Below, one piece after another: positions 1 through 7,653 of a DNA stretch of 64,000 nt. The notes under the pieces were generated by a model, which made no database searches, was not told the origin of the DNA, and saw only the letters and a program-made list of their open reading frames with translations. A program made the position numbers and the translations under genes. The stretch comes from an uncultured Hyphomonas sp. (GTDB lineage: Bacteria > Pseudomonadota > Alphaproteobacteria > Caulobacterales > Hyphomonadaceae), in NCBI RefSeq assembly GCF_963675305.1, contig NZ_OY776147.1, positions 682,001 to 746,000 of the forward strand. Reading direction: 5' to 3'. Position 1 is the first letter of the stretch, and each line of letters opens with the position of its first letter.

Positions 1-630
1 TTGCACCACGCATTGTTGTTCCAGCCGTTTTACGCGCCGTTCGGCAAGTGGGCGTATTACTCCGGGCACAAATGTTCTCTTTGCGCCAAACGAGCAAGCA
101 TCGAGATCGCAAGCCTTCAGCAGCAGTTCATTCGCGATAGTTTCGTCCTTTTCAACGCCCAGCCCCCGCTCATAAGCCACCGAGAGGTTCCAGCATCCCA
201 GCCCGATCTCCTTGTCGCACATTGCCTCATAAGTGCGATTTGCCCGATCATAAATGGCTGGATCTGCGTCGGTAAGGTCGGACAGATGCACGACGACGTT
301 ATTGCACCCCTCCATCACGCCAAGAGTGCAGGCGCGTTCAAAAGCAACAAGCTTCTTGTCCGTTCTGTTTTCAATATCGAGGAAGCGATCATAAGCAATG
401 CCTGCGGCGAAGCAGGCACGACCATTATCCATTGCGCACGCCGCCTCCAGATAGCGTAGACCTTCATCTGGATCGAATTTACCGCCACGGCCATCGATGA
501 GGTTCTGGCCTTTGGTCATGCATTTCTCGGCAACCTTACATCTTATTGGCTTGTCGGCGAGGGCAAGCGACGAGCACCAGAAGGCCAGTCCCAGTAGCGC
601 TAAAGCCTTGGCCATGTGAACAAGTTGCAT
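1..630 (-). CDS. Secreted Sel1-like repeat protein, cut by the window edge
   Basis: The frame is open from an ATG at 630 to base 1 with no stop, so at least 210 residues are present and the C-terminus lies outside the window. Residues 1-25 form a signal peptide (hydrophobic core ALALLGLAFW, cleavage probably after SSLALA). The mature part carries helical repeats with regularly spaced cysteines (EAACAMDNGRACFAAGIAYD, ERACTLGVMEGCNN, EAMCDKEIGLGCWNLSVAYE). This is the pattern of disulfide-paired Sel1-like/Hcp-type repeat proteins, which act as periplasmic or secreted scaffolds; the partner is unknown. A second in-frame ATG at 615 would still leave a signal peptide. Base composition is somewhat richer in A+T than the neighbours. 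Family assignment is from repeat pattern only. Confidence 0.72.
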   Translation of the reverse strand, partial: MQLVHMAKALALLGLAFWCSSLALADKPIRCKVAEKCMTKGQNLIDGRGGKFDPDEGLRYLEAACAMDNGRACFAAGIAYDRFLDIENRTDKKLVAFERACTLGVMEGCNNVVVHLSDLTDADPAIYDRANRTYEAMCDKEIGLGCWNLSVAYERGLGVEKDETIANELLLKACDLDACSFGAKRTFVPGVIRPLAERRVKRLEQQCVVQ

Positions 631-873
631 CGGCGAAATTATCCTATTCCCGGTTGGAATTTTGACTCTGTCTTTCTTTGCCTGTTTTGAGCAGTTGCAT
701 CCACTTAAATTTCTCCGGTTGCCACGAGTGCACAAGGTTTGCTTCTGGTGGCTTTGCGCGCTCCGTCACACGTGATGCACCCGGAGTAGGTAAGCAAACC
801 GTTTGGCTCTTGCGTTTCCTTGCGGACTGCGTTCCGACGCATGCCGAGGCGGTGAGTTAGCCCGGGCCTTTGC

Positions 874-1191
874 TCAATGCAGCCTCAGGTCGCGTTTGCG
901 CTCGCGTTCCTCGATGGCTTCCTTGGACGCTTTCAGGCCGAGGCCGGTCGCGTCGCGTAGCAGCTTGATGGCGCGGATCTTCTTGCGGGCGTCCAGCTCG
1001 GCATCGATCTCCAGCCATTTGGACATGGTCACGCGTTTCAGTGCCGCGTCGACCTCCGCCGGGCTCAGCGGGGTGGGGGAAAGGCTGTTCTGCCTGTTCT
1101 TCCCTCCGGCGGTCGCCCGGCCGAACAGGAACACCACGAACAGGGTGAACAGGACTTCCGGCTGCAGGATCTTGTCGAGATAGGCTTCCAT
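874..1191 (-). CDS. Small membrane-anchored protein with L7/L12-like C-terminal domain
   Basis: 105 aa. Residues 11-24 (PEVLFTLFVVFLFG) form one membrane segment near the N-terminus, then a polar linker, then residues 57-95 resemble the C-terminal domain of ribosomal protein L7/L12 (KKIRAIKLLRDATGLGLKASKEAIE; compare the KI..IK..R..TGLGLKEAK..VE pattern). It is far too short to be RplL and lacks its dimerisation domain. L7/L12-like tails fused to membrane or zinc-ribbon segments occur in several bacterial small proteins of unknown role. The gene is divergent from fumC with about 160 bp between the starts. Overlapping plus-strand frames look like shadows because only this strand gives a recognisable domain. 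Confidence 0.7.
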   Translation of the reverse strand: MEAYLDKILQPEVLFTLFVVFLFGRATAGGKNRQNSLSPTPLSPAEVDAALKRVTMSKWLEIDAELDARKKIRAIKLLRDATGLGLKASKEAIEERERKRDLRLH

Positions 1192-1353
1192 GCCGGCCTC
1201 CCAATGGTCGCGGGCGATACCTCCCCATAACTGAAGCTGCCAGCAAGCGCGAGGGGCGATCCGGAGCGAATCCTTTGCTGCGGCGGCGGGAACAGTTGAT
1301 CGCGGCCCGGCTTGGGGCTAGTCCGCTGCCAGCAGATCAAGGAGCTGAGCCCC

Positions 1354-2748
1354 ATGGCCAATACCCGCACCGAAACCGACACGATGGGACCGATTGAGGT
1401 CTCTGATGATGCCTACTGGGGCGCCCAGGCCCAACGCAGCCTCGGAAACTTCAAGATCGGCTGGGAAAAACAGCCCGAGCCGGTGATCCGCGCCCTCGGC
1501 ATCGTCAAGAAGGCGGCGGCCCTGTCCAATATGGAACTCGGCAAGCTCGACCCGGAGCTCGGCAAGGTGATCGTTGAGGTCGCTGGCGAAGTCATCGACG
1601 GCAAGCTGAACCAGCACTTCCCGCTGGTCGTGTGGCAGACGGGCTCCGGCACGCAGTCCAACATGAACACCAACGAAGTGATCTCGAACCGTGCGATCGA
1701 GATCATGGGCGGCGAGAAGGGCTCCAAGAAGCCGGTTCACCCGAACGACCATGTGAACATGTCCCAGTCGTCGAATGACTGTTTCCCGACGGCCATGCAC
1801 ATTGCTGCGGCTGAAGAGACGGTGCACCGCCTCGTCCCGGCGCTGAAGCACCTCCACGCCGCGCTGGATGCCAAGGCCAAGGCCTGGACCGACATTATCA
1901 AGATCGGCCGCACGCACACGCAGGATGCCACCCCGGTGACGCTCGGCCAGGAATTCTCCGGCTATGCCAAACAGGTCGAGAACGGCATCAAGCGGATCGA
2001 GATGACGCTGCCGATGCTGATGGAGCTGGCGCAGGGCGGCACGGCCGTCGGCACGGGCCTCGCCTCGCCGGAAGGCTTTGCCGATCTCGTCGCCTCGAAG
2101 ATTGCAGAGATCACCGGCCTGCCGTTCACCTCCGCCCCGAACAAGTTCGAGGCTCTGGCGGCGCACGATGCCCTCGTAATGACGCATGGTGCGATCAACA
2201 CGGTGGCCATGTCCTGCTTCAAGATCGCCAACGACATCCGCTTCCTCGGCTCGGGTCCGCGCTCGGGCCTTGGCGAGCTGGCGCTGCCGGAGAACGAGCC
2301 GGGCAGCTCCATCATGCCGGGCAAGGTGAACCCGACCCAGTGCGAAGCGCTGACCCAGGTCTGTGCCCACATCCACGGCAACAACGCGGCCATCGGCTTC
2401 GCTGGCAGCCAGGGCCAGTTCGAGCTGAACGTGTTCAACCCGATGATGTCCTACAACTTCCTGCAATCCGTGCGCCTGCTAGCAGACGCCGCAATCAGCT
2501 TCACCGACAATTGCGTTGTCGGCATTGAGCCGCGCCTCGACAATATTGAGAAGGGCCTGAAAAACTCGCTGATGCTGGTGACGCCGCTGAAAGAGAAGTT
2601 CGGCTATGACCGCGCCGCCAAGATCGCCAAGACGGCGCACAAGAACGGCACCACGCTGCGCGAGGAAGCCATCGCCGACGGTATCCCGGCCGAAGACTTC
2701 GACACCATCGTCGATCCGTCGAAAATGATCGGCCCGGATCCGCGCTAA
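1354..2748 (+). CDS. fumC: Class II fumarate hydratase
   Basis: 464 aa, the usual length for homotetrameric, iron-independent fumarase. It interconverts fumarate and L-malate in the TCA cycle in the cytoplasm. The fumarase/aspartase superfamily signature GSSIMPGKVNPTQCE is present, with TGSGTQSNMNTNEV and HPNDHVNMSQSSNDCFP substrate-site segments and the GRTHTQDATP motif. The start at 1354 is chosen because AAGGAG at 1339-1344 lies at normal spacing; an upstream in-frame ATG at 1312 has no such site and would add 14 atypical residues. It is followed by a strong hairpin terminator, so it is probably monocistronic. Very confident. Confidence 0.97.
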   Translation: MANTRTETDTMGPIEVSDDAYWGAQAQRSLGNFKIGWEKQPEPVIRALGIVKKAAALSNMELGKLDPELGKVIVEVAGEVIDGKLNQHFPLVVWQTGSGTQSNMNTNEVISNRAIEIMGGEKGSKKPVHPNDHVNMSQSSNDCFPTAMHIAAAEETVHRLVPALKHLHAALDAKAKAWTDIIKIGRTHTQDATPVTLGQEFSGYAKQVENGIKRIEMTLPMLMELAQGGTAVGTGLASPEGFADLVASKIAEITGLPFTSAPNKFEALAAHDALVMTHGAINTVAMSCFKIANDIRFLGSGPRSGLGELALPENEPGSSIMPGKVNPTQCEALTQVCAHIHGNNAAIGFAGSQGQFELNVFNPMMSYNFLQSVRLLADAAISFTDNCVVGIEPRLDNIEKGLKNSLMLVTPLKEKFGYDRAAKIAKTAHKNGTTLREEAIADGIPAEDFDTIVDPSKMIGPDPR

Positions 2749-2790
2749 GGCTGCATCTGGTTCGCCAGACCCAGTTTTTGCTTGCTGTTG

Positions 2791-2826
2791 ACCGGCCCCT
2801 CCTGCACGGAGGGGCCGGTTGTTTTT
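2791..2826 (+). terminator. Rho-independent terminator after fumC
   Basis: A perfect 12-bp stem, ACCGGCCCCTCC (2791-2802) with GGAGGGGCCGGT (2808-2819), a 5-nt loop and the T-rich tail TGTTTTT. It begins about 40 bp after the fumC stop and ends just before the ribosome-binding site of the next gene. Confidence 0.93.
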
Positions 2827-2840
2827 AGGAGGAGACCCAT

Positions 2841-3650
2841 ATGAGTATCGATTTCAGCAATCTCTATTCGGTCAAAGGCAAGACGGTCGTCATCACGGGC
2901 GGGTCGCGCGGGATTGGCGAAATGCTGGCTGCAGGTTTCCTGGCCAATGGCGCGAAGGTGATCATCTCGTCCCGCAAGGCCGATGCCTGCGAAGAGACGG
3001 TCGAGCGCCTGAAGGGCGAGTATGGCGGCGAGATCTATGCGATCCCGTCCGATGTCGGCCAGATGGTGGGCATTGAGCACCTCGCAGGTGAGATCGCGAA
3101 GCGCGAAGAGAAGGTCGACGTGCTGATCAACAATGCGGGCGTTGCCTGGGGCGCCACGCTGGACGATTTCCCTGAGCATGGCTGGGACAAGGTGATGGAC
3201 GTCAACGTGAAGGGCGTCTTCTTCCTGACCCAGAAACTGATGCCGCTGCTGCGCAAATCGGCCAGCGCCGACAATCCGGCCCGCGTCATCAACATCGCCT
3301 CCATCGACGGGATGCATACCAGCCCGATGAGCGGCTATGTCTACGGCACGTCGAAGGCCGCCGTGATCCACCTGACGCGCTTCATGGGCTCGCAGCTGGC
3401 GGGGGAGAACATCCTCGTCAATGGCATCGCGCCCGGCCCGTTCCCGACCTACATGCTGTCGACCGGTGTGGGCTACAAAGGCGAAACCGAAGGTGTTGAC
3501 TGGGATGCCATCGGCTCGCGCAGCCCGTCCGGCCGCGTCGGCAAGCCGGAAGACATTGCCGGCCTCGCCATGTTCCTGTCGTCTCAGGCGTCAGCCTATA
3601 TCAATGGCCACACCATTCCGTGCGACGGCGGCATCGTCGCGGCGAGCTGA
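2841..3650 (+). CDS. Short-chain dehydrogenase/reductase
   Basis: 269 aa, classical SDR length. The Rossmann glycine motif TGGSRGIG (about residues 19-26), the NNAG motif in VDVLINNAGVAWG, a catalytic Ser in NIASIDG and YGTSK for the Tyr/Lys pair are all visible, as is the C-terminal PCDGG segment. It should be a cytoplasmic NAD(P)H-dependent oxidoreductase; the substrate cannot be read from the sequence. AGGAGGAG at 2827-2834 fixes the start. An ATFLSS-type FabG relative is one option, but no fatty-acid genes are adjacent, so I leave it general. Confidence 0.93.
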   Translation: MSIDFSNLYSVKGKTVVITGGSRGIGEMLAAGFLANGAKVIISSRKADACEETVERLKGEYGGEIYAIPSDVGQMVGIEHLAGEIAKREEKVDVLINNAGVAWGATLDDFPEHGWDKVMDVNVKGVFFLTQKLMPLLRKSASADNPARVINIASIDGMHTSPMSGYVYGTSKAAVIHLTRFMGSQLAGENILVNGIAPGPFPTYMLSTGVGYKGETEGVDWDAIGSRSPSGRVGKPEDIAGLAMFLSSQASAYINGHTIPCDGGIVAAS

Positions 3651-3679
3651 TCGGGCGGGGACAGAAAGTCAGCCATTTT

Positions 3680-3716
3680 GGCCGCGTTTGTGTTGCCCCG
3701 CAGCATGAACGCGGCC
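3680..3716. repeat. Perfect 9-bp inverted repeat after the SDR gene
   Basis: GGCCGCGTT (3680-3688) pairs with AACGCGGCC (3708-3716) around a 19-nt loop. No T-run follows on either strand, so it is not a convincing intrinsic terminator. It lies between the SDR stop and the SulP start and could be a processed or attenuating hairpin. Confidence 0.35.
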
Positions 3717-3765
3717 ATAGGGGCGCCTGAAGCCAGCTCCCTCAAACAGAACTGACGATATTCCC

Positions 3766-5406
3766 GTGGTTAGATCGACTTTTGCAGCGTTCGCCGACCG
3801 GCTCGGCGCGCAGGGCCTCTCACAGCCCGATTTCAAGGCCTACACGCCCGCCCAGATCAAGACTGACCTTCTGGCCGGCCTGACCGTGGCGCTGGCTCTC
3901 GTGCCGGAAGCCGTGGCCTTTGCCTTTGTTGCCCATGTGCACCCGCTGGTGGGCCTCTATGCGGCCTTTATCGTGGGGCTGGTGACGGCCCTGATCGGGG
4001 GGCGTCCGGGCATGATTTCCGGCGCGACGGGCGCTTTGGCCGTCGTCATGGTCTCCCTCGTGGCGGTGCACGGCGTAGAGTACCTGTTTGCCACTGTGGT
4101 GGTGATGGGCATTCTTCAGCTGCTGGCGGGCATCTTCAGGCTCGGCAAGTTTATCCGCCTCGTGCCGCATCCGGTGATGCTCGGTTTCGTCAACGGCCTC
4201 GCCATCGTGATCTTCCTGGCGCAGCTGACGCAGTTCCAGGTTCCGGGCAGTGCGGCAGAAGCGGCCGGACATGGCATGGCCAGCGGCGAATGGCTGAGCG
4301 GGGCGCCGCTCGCAATGATGCTGGCGCTGGTCGGCCTGACCATGGTGATCATCTGGGGGCTGCCGAAACTTACGAAAATCGTCCCCGCGCCGCTCGCCGG
4401 TATCGGGATCGTTGCAGCGGTTGTGATTGTTTTTGGTCTCGATGTCCCGCGGGTGGGGGACCTTGCCTCCATCAAGGGTGGCCTGCCGCAATTCCATATC
4501 CCCAGCGTGCCGATGAATTTCGAGACGCTGAAGATCATCCTGCCTTACTCGTTCATCCTCGCGGCGATTGGCCTGATCGAGAGCCTGCTGACGCTGAACC
4601 TCGTTGGCGAGATGACGAACAAGCGGGGCGGGGCGAGCCAGGAATGCGTCGCGCAGGGCACGGCCAATCTGATCACCGGCTTCTTCGGCGGCATGGGCGG
4701 CTGCGCCATGATCGGCCAGTCCATGATCAATGTGAAATCCGGCGGGCGTACGCGCCTCTCCGGCGTCTCGGCGGCGCTGTTCCTGCTGGCCTTCATCCTT
4801 GTCGGCTCCAGCCTGATCGAACAGATCCCCCTGGCCGCGCTGGTGGGTGTGATGTTCATGGTCGTGATCGGCACGTTCGCCTGGAACAGCCTGCGCATCA
4901 TGACCCGTATTCCGCTGACCGATGCGATTGTCATCGTGCTCGTGACCGGCGTGACGGTGGCCTATGACCTCGCCACGGCGGTGATCGTCGGCGTGATCGT
5001 TTCGGCGCTGGCCTATGCCTGGAACAATGCTCGCCGCATTCATGTCATCGAACGCGACAGCGTCCGTACGCCCGGCGCGCATGTCTATGAGATCGAGGGC
5101 CCGCTCTTCTTCGGTTCGACCGACAAGTTCGCAGAACTGTTCCACCCGGAAAGCGACCCGGACGTCGTGATCGTGGACTTCATGCGCTCGCGCGTGGTTG
5201 ACCAGTCGGCCTTGCAGGCCATCGAGGATCTGGCGGCAAAATATGAAGCGCAGGGCAAGACGCTGCGCCTGCGCCACCTGTCCCGCGATTGCCACAAGCT
5301 GCTGGCCAAGGCCGGCCAGCTGATGGTCGATTCAGACGATGACCCGGATTACGAGCTGGCAGTGGACTATTCCGTCCGCACCGGCGCGTTCGGCGGCGGT
5401 CACTGA
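3766..5406 (+). CDS. SulP family anion transporter with STAS domain
   Basis: 546 aa inner-membrane protein. The SulP signature region LVPEAVAFAFVAHVHPLVGLYAAF (about residues 45-68) is followed by about ten more hydrophobic segments to about residue 420. The C-terminal 100 residues (VYEIEGPLFFGSTDKF..VVIVDFMRSRVVDQSALQAIEDL) form a STAS domain. The family carries sulfate, bicarbonate or other anions by proton or sodium symport; the substrate here is not determined. The start is GTG without a clear ribosome-binding site, and no ATG lies near, so the N-terminus is less certain. It stands alone in its orientation block. The sulfate-activation genes lie about 48 kb away. Confidence 0.93.
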   Translation: MVRSTFAAFADRLGAQGLSQPDFKAYTPAQIKTDLLAGLTVALALVPEAVAFAFVAHVHPLVGLYAAFIVGLVTALIGGRPGMISGATGALAVVMVSLVAVHGVEYLFATVVVMGILQLLAGIFRLGKFIRLVPHPVMLGFVNGLAIVIFLAQLTQFQVPGSAAEAAGHGMASGEWLSGAPLAMMLALVGLTMVIIWGLPKLTKIVPAPLAGIGIVAAVVIVFGLDVPRVGDLASIKGGLPQFHIPSVPMNFETLKIILPYSFILAAIGLIESLLTLNLVGEMTNKRGGASQECVAQGTANLITGFFGGMGGCAMIGQSMINVKSGGRTRLSGVSAALFLLAFILVGSSLIEQIPLAALVGVMFMVVIGTFAWNSLRIMTRIPLTDAIVIVLVTGVTVAYDLATAVIVGVIVSALAYAWNNARRIHVIERDSVRTPGAHVYEIEGPLFFGSTDKFAELFHPESDPDVVIVDFMRSRVVDQSALQAIEDLAAKYEAQGKTLRLRHLSRDCHKLLAKAGQLMVDSDDDPDYELAVDYSVRTGAFGGGH

Positions 5407-5483
5407 CTCCCCAAAGAAGTTTCAGGTAGACAAACAGTTTCTATCCGGGGTTACTTCCTTGTGTCGGCAGGCACAGGAATAAA

Positions 5484-6260
5484 ATGAGCAGACGCAAAGC
5501 GATCCATTTCGACGGCTATGTTATGGATGTCGTGCAGAAACACACGGACGGCTGGCAAGCGGACACCTATCCATTCAGTCTTCCGGCTGTGCGCAGCTGG
5601 GACACTCTCGAACTGCATGAGAATGTCACCTTCCTCGTGGGCGAGAACGGCTCCGGAAAGTCGACGCTGATCGAAGCGATTGCCATTGCGGCGGGATTCA
5701 ATGCCGAAGGGGGAAGTCGCAACTTTAATTTTAATACCGTCCGTGCTCATTCCAACCTGCATGAATATTTGCGTCTGGTCCGGGGAACGCGGCGCCCGCG
5801 CGACGGCTATTTTCTGCGGGCCGAAAGCTATTTCAACGTGGCGACCAATATCAATGCGCTGGATGAAGGGATCGCAATGGGCCCCCCCATCATCGACAGC
5901 TATGGCGGCGTCTCACTGCACAACAAGTCGCACGGCGAGAGTTTTATGGCGTTGCTGCAGGAGCGGTTCGGTGGAAAGGGCTTCTATGTTCTGGATGAAC
6001 CGGAGGCGGCACTGTCACCGCAACGGCAAATCGCATTTCTAAAACGTTTGCACGAACTGGTGAAGGCAGACAGCCAGTTCGTCATAGCCACGCACTCGCC
6101 GATCATCCTCGCTTATCCAGACGCCTGGATCTATCACTTGACCCCTGAAGGACCCCGCCGAACGGAGTGGGACGAGTTGGAACATGTCCGCCTCACGCGG
6201 GATATTTTGATGCATCCCGAAGCATACCTGTACGAAATTTTGGAGGAGCCGGGCGAGTGA
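5484..6260 (+). CDS. ABC-type/SMC-like AAA ATPase
   Basis: 258 aa soluble ATPase. Walker A GENGSGKST (residues 53-61), a short signature HGESFMALL, Walker B with GFYVLDEPEAALSPQ and the H-loop ATHSP are all present. The domain layout matches the stand-alone predicted ATPases related to ABC/RecF families that lack membrane partners. The cellular role of this group is not established; some relatives are paired with nucleases in defence loci, but no effector is adjacent here. Composition is visibly less GC-rich than the SulP gene before it, so it may have been gained separately. The function beyond ATP hydrolysis is unknown. Confidence 0.88.
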   Translation: MSRRKAIHFDGYVMDVVQKHTDGWQADTYPFSLPAVRSWDTLELHENVTFLVGENGSGKSTLIEAIAIAAGFNAEGGSRNFNFNTVRAHSNLHEYLRLVRGTRRPRDGYFLRAESYFNVATNINALDEGIAMGPPIIDSYGGVSLHNKSHGESFMALLQERFGGKGFYVLDEPEAALSPQRQIAFLKRLHELVKADSQFVIATHSPIILAYPDAWIYHLTPEGPRRTEWDELEHVRLTRDILMHPEAYLYEILEEPGE

Positions 6261-6340
6261 TCAGCGCCTGTGGCGAAAAACTCCCTTTGGAATAGACTGC
6301 GCTCCAGAGAATCACTCCCGCCAAGAAAGGCCTGATCATC

Positions 6341-6637
6341 ATGGCAAACCCTCCCGTCGGCTCGAAGGCCAACCCGTCCCAGTTCGACGTGATCGACAAG
6401 CTGGGCGCGGACGAGCCTTATTTCGTCATCCGCGCGCATGACCCGCTGTCGTCGGCGCTGGTGGAACTGCACGCCTATATCGGCGCGGGCCAGTCCGGCG
6501 CGGCGCACAACAAGCTGGCCGAGATCATGGCGCTGACTGCGGCCAAGCCGCCGCGTCCGGCTTCCAGCCCGAAATACCGCGAAACCTTCGCGATTTCGCT
6601 GGCCATGGAGCAATGGCGCGACGCCCACAAGGAATAG
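6341..6637 (+). CDS. Conserved hypothetical 98-aa protein
   Basis: 98 aa, no signal peptide or membrane segment. The sequence contains FVIRAHDPLSSALVELHAYIGAGQSGAAHNKLAEIMALTAAKPP, likely helical, with a basic/polar tail. GC-rich third positions match the neighbours, and it lies only 3 bp before the acetyltransferase gene, which supports translation as an operon. I do not recognise a family and assign no function. Confidence 0.72.
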   Translation: MANPPVGSKANPSQFDVIDKLGADEPYFVIRAHDPLSSALVELHAYIGAGQSGAAHNKLAEIMALTAAKPPRPASSPKYRETFAISLAMEQWRDAHKE

Positions 6638-6640
6638 GCC

Positions 6641-7231
6641 ATGGACCTGCGGGCCGGTGAACTGTCGGACCGGCACGTCACGCTCGTGCCGTTCGATGTG
6701 GCCCGCGATGGCCCGGCGCTGCGGGACATGGCCGAAACGCTGGGGCCCCGGATCGAGACCTGGCCCTATTACAATCCGCCCTCGGACTGGATCGGCGCCT
6801 GGCTGGCCAATATCGAGGCGCGGACGGCAGACGGCAAACTGATCCCGTTCCGCGTCTCGCGGCCCGACGGCCGGTTTGCGGGTATTTCGACCTATCTTGG
6901 TCCGGATGCGATTTCGCGCAATGTCGAAATCGGCATGACAATGTATACGGCAGACGCTCAGGGCACGGAGGTGAACCCCGCCACCAAGCGATTGCTGCTG
7001 ACGCATGCTTTTGAGAGCGGGGCCGTGCGCGTCCAGTTCAATGTCGACCAGCGCAATACGCGCTCGCAGGCGGCTGTGAAGAAGCTCGGCGGGGTGCAGG
7101 AAGGCGTGCTGCGCGACAATCGCATCCTGCCGAACGGCGTGTTGCGCTCCACCGTCGTCTTCTCCATTCTGGCCAGTGAGTGGCCGGCGGTGAAAGCCGG
7201 GCTCGATGCCCGTCTGGCAGTGTTCGAATAG
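6641..7231 (+). CDS. GNAT family N-acetyltransferase (RimJ/RimL-like)
   Basis: 196 aa. The fold can be followed from VTLVPFDVARDGPALRDMAE through IPFRVSRPDGRFAGISTYLGPDAISRNVEIGMTMYT to ALLTHAFE-type helix and the C-terminal RVQFNVDQRNTRSQAAVKKLGGVQEGVLRDN, which is typical of the RimJ/RimL branch that acetylates protein N-termini or small molecules with acetyl-CoA. The usual Q/RxxGxG/A acetyl-CoA loop is not clean here (TADAQGTEVNPATKRLL has Q-G-T-E-V-N). It follows the 98-aa gene by 3 bp and is followed closely by a DUF4169 gene. Substrate unknown. Confidence 0.88.
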   Translation: MDLRAGELSDRHVTLVPFDVARDGPALRDMAETLGPRIETWPYYNPPSDWIGAWLANIEARTADGKLIPFRVSRPDGRFAGISTYLGPDAISRNVEIGMTMYTADAQGTEVNPATKRLLLTHAFESGAVRVQFNVDQRNTRSQAAVKKLGGVQEGVLRDNRILPNGVLRSTVVFSILASEWPAVKAGLDARLAVFE

Positions 7232-7241
7232 GGGACAGGGG

Positions 7242-7436
7242 ATGAGCGATCCGGTCAATCTGAACAAGTTCCGCAAGGCCAGGGCGAAGGCTGAGAAGGA
7301 ACAGAAAGCGAAAGAGAACCGGGCGAAGTTCGGTCGCACGAAGGTCCAGAAACAGCTGGATAAATCCCGCGCCGACAAGCTGTCCAGGCTCACCGAAGGC
7401 CATCGCCTGAAAGACACGCCTGAAGGCGACGGTTAA
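7242..7436 (+). CDS. DUF4169 family small basic protein
   Basis: 64 aa starting MSDPVNLNKFRKARAKAEKE and ending GHRLKDTPEGDG. The protein is highly charged, alanine/lysine-rich and helical, matching the DUF4169 family found almost only in Alphaproteobacteria. AGGGG just ahead of 7242 supports this ATG; a longer frame from 7206 would overlap the acetyltransferase end. It is the last gene of a small operon with the 98-aa protein and the acetyltransferase. Function unknown. Confidence 0.83.
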   Translation: MSDPVNLNKFRKARAKAEKEQKAKENRAKFGRTKVQKQLDKSRADKLSRLTEGHRLKDTPEGDG

Positions 7437-7524
7437 CGCCGCCATTCCGGCCGGCCAGACGCTTCGGACCGGCCCGCGCCTTGCAGCTCCCCCGGAAACG
7501 CTGTTCCAATCCGGGAGGACCCAA

Positions 7525-7650
7525 ATGGCTGGGATCGCTAAGAAACTCGTCTTCTGTGCCGCATCATTCGGTGCCGGCATCGCATGGGGCCTGATCGCGG
7601 AAGCCGCAGAATATCAGGGCTCCCTCTCGCACATGCTGCTCGGCCAATAA
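7525..7650 (+). CDS. 41-aa single-pass membrane protein
   Basis: ATG at 7525, TAA at 7648-7650, preceded by GGGAGGA at 7513-7519 at good spacing. The product begins MAGIAKKLVFCAASFGAGIA and has one hydrophobic stretch behind a short basic N-terminus, ending HMLLGQ. The stop lies 3 bp from the end of the convergent lipoprotein gene. The strong ribosome-binding site and clean frame support it, but there is no homology evidence. Confidence 0.55.
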   Translation: MAGIAKKLVFCAASFGAGIAWGLIAEAAEYQGSLSHMLLGQ

Positions 7651-7653
7651 GGC

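Noticed and set aside
1..459. A 152-aa plus-strand frame beginning at base 1
   Set aside because: The opposite strand has a longer open frame with a signal peptide and Sel1-like repeats; the plus frame has no family likeness.
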